A stretch of DNA of 64,000 nucleotides from Comamonadaceae bacterium (GTDB lineage: Bacteria; Pseudomonadota; Gammaproteobacteria; Burkholderiales; Burkholderiaceae_C): NCBI GenBank assembly GCA_947478725.1, contig CANJWZ010000007.1, positions 52,678-116,677 on the forward strand, written 5' to 3'. Below, piece by piece: positions 63,379 to 64,000 of the stretch. Position 1 is the first letter of the stretch. Each line of letters starts with the position of its first letter. Made by a program: the position numbers and the translations under genes. Below the pieces are notes generated by a model that saw only the letters and a program-made list of their open reading frames with translations, ran no database searches and was not told the origin of the DNA.

Positions 63379-64000
63379 TTAACCGCGATCCTGGTCCTGG
63401 GCCGGACGATCCAGCAGCACCTTCATGGAGAGCTTGACCCGGCCTTTTTCGTCGGTTTCCATGACCTTGACTTTGACGATCTGGCCTTCTTTGAGGTAGT
63501 CCTGCACGCGCTCAACACGCTCGTGTGCGATCTGGCTGATGTGCAGCAGACCATCTTTGCCTGGCAGCAGGTTGATCAGCGCGCCGAAGTCCAGAATCTT
63601 GGTGACCGGGCCTTCGTAGACCTTGCCAATTTCGACTTCAGCGGTGATCTCGGCAATGCGGCGCTTGGCCTCGTCTGCCTTGGCGCTGTCGTTCGACGCG
63701 ATGGTGATGGTGCCATCTTCCTCGATATTGATCTGCGTGCCGGTTTCTTCGGTCAGCGCGCGAATCACCGCGCCGCCCTTGCCAATCACGTCGCGGATTT
63801 TTTCCGGGTTGATCTTCATCACGTACAGGCGTGGTGCGAAGTCAGACACTTCGGTTTTGGCAGCGCCCATGGCTTCTTGCATTTTGCCAAGGATGTGCAT
63901 ACGGGCTTCTTTGGCCTGGGCCAGTGCCACCTGCATGATTTCTTTGGTGATGCCCTGGATTTTGATGTCCATTTGCAACGCAGTAATACCGTTGGTCGTA
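63379..64000 (-). CDS. pnp: Polyribonucleotide nucleotidyltransferase, C-terminal part (5' end outside window)
   Basis: The frame stays open to the window end, and the residues before the track start read '[18 protein letters not shown]', which belong to the second RNase PH domain of PNPase. Then come the KH domain ('[20 protein letters not shown]') and the S1 domain ('[20 protein letters not shown]', '[13 protein letters not shown]'). PNPase degrades RNA phosphorolytically from the 3' end. The protein ends shortly after the S1 domain ('[10 protein letters not shown]'). Confidence 0.96.
   Translation of the reverse strand, partial: TTNGITALQMDIKIQGITKEIMQVALAQAKEARMHILGKMQEAMGAAKTEVSDFAPRLYVMKINPEKIRDVIGKGGAVIRALTEETGTQINIEEDGTITIASNDSAKADEAKRRIAEITAEVEIGKVYEGPVTKILDFGALINLLPGKDGLLHISQIAHERVERVQDYLKEGQIVKVKVMETDEKGRVKLSMKVLLDRPAQDQDRG

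Noticed and set aside
1-64000. CRISPR arrays, prophage, integrons or intact insertion sequences
   Set aside because: No regularly spaced direct repeats, no transposase or integrase ORF, and no phage structural genes were seen.

Overview
The window looks like a chromosomal segment of a betaproteobacterium of the order Burkholderiales, most likely family Comamonadaceae (Polaromonas/Rhodoferax-like). The reasons are the order tpiA-secG-tRNA-Leu-nuoA to nuoN, two Bug-type solute receptors, DUF2069 and DUF1178 neighbours, GC-rich third codon positions, and a short dispersed intergenic repeat (core near GGGCAAGCAGCTATTA) that I associate with this family from memory. Nothing suggests a plasmid or prophage, and I found no CRISPR array, rRNA operon or intact insertion sequence.

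Layout. (1) 1-5022: a tightly overlapping acid-degradation operon (thiolase, zinc-ribbon/OB partner, acyl-CoA synthetase, MmgE/PrpD protein, HpcH/HpaI aldolase). (2) 5-12.9 kb: detoxification and housekeeping genes (two GSTs, HCCA-isomerase/DsbA-like protein, dienelactone hydrolase, SUI1 factor, 3'-5' exonuclease, a MazF-type toxin-antitoxin pair, an aminotransferase, endonuclease III). A 167-bp perfect-ended palindrome sits between the hydrolase and SUI1 genes. (3) 13-24.8 kb: a second organic-acid cluster. A GntR regulator gene and a fused FAD/Fe-S 2-hydroxyacid dehydrogenase run rightward. An aminotransferase (serine-glyoxylate type), two Bug receptors, a CaiB CoA-transferase, an MmgE/PrpD protein and a phosphatase run leftward. 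Two identical 13-bp candidate operators lie in the divergent gap. (4) 24.8-38.6 kb: lgt, ilvD, a cytochrome c, acs, YqhA, class I fumarase, aroC, an AlkB-type monooxygenase, an orphan BrnA-like antitoxin, a CBS protein, metY and a hydrolase. (5) 38.7-45.7 kb: DUF962, YihY, DUF2069, a D-2-hydroxyacid dehydrogenase, ccdAB, thyA-folA, DUF4337 and xth. (6) 45.7-61 kb: the complete 14-gene nuo operon for respiratory complex I, on the minus strand, preceded by tRNA-Leu(GAG), secG, tpiA, a quinone oxidoreductase and the 3' part of pnp.

The less ordinary content lies in small and broken elements. These are a 44-codon ORF with a good ribosome site and an in-frame UGA at codon 4 (a selenoprotein candidate), an internally deleted fumC next to the class I fumarase, a phosphatase-gene relic, a possible P450 relic, the palindromic element that supplies the stop codon of its neighbour, and copies of the dispersed repeat that lie inside alkB and at the stop codon of tpiA. 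Function assignments come from reading motifs by eye; no database search was possible.
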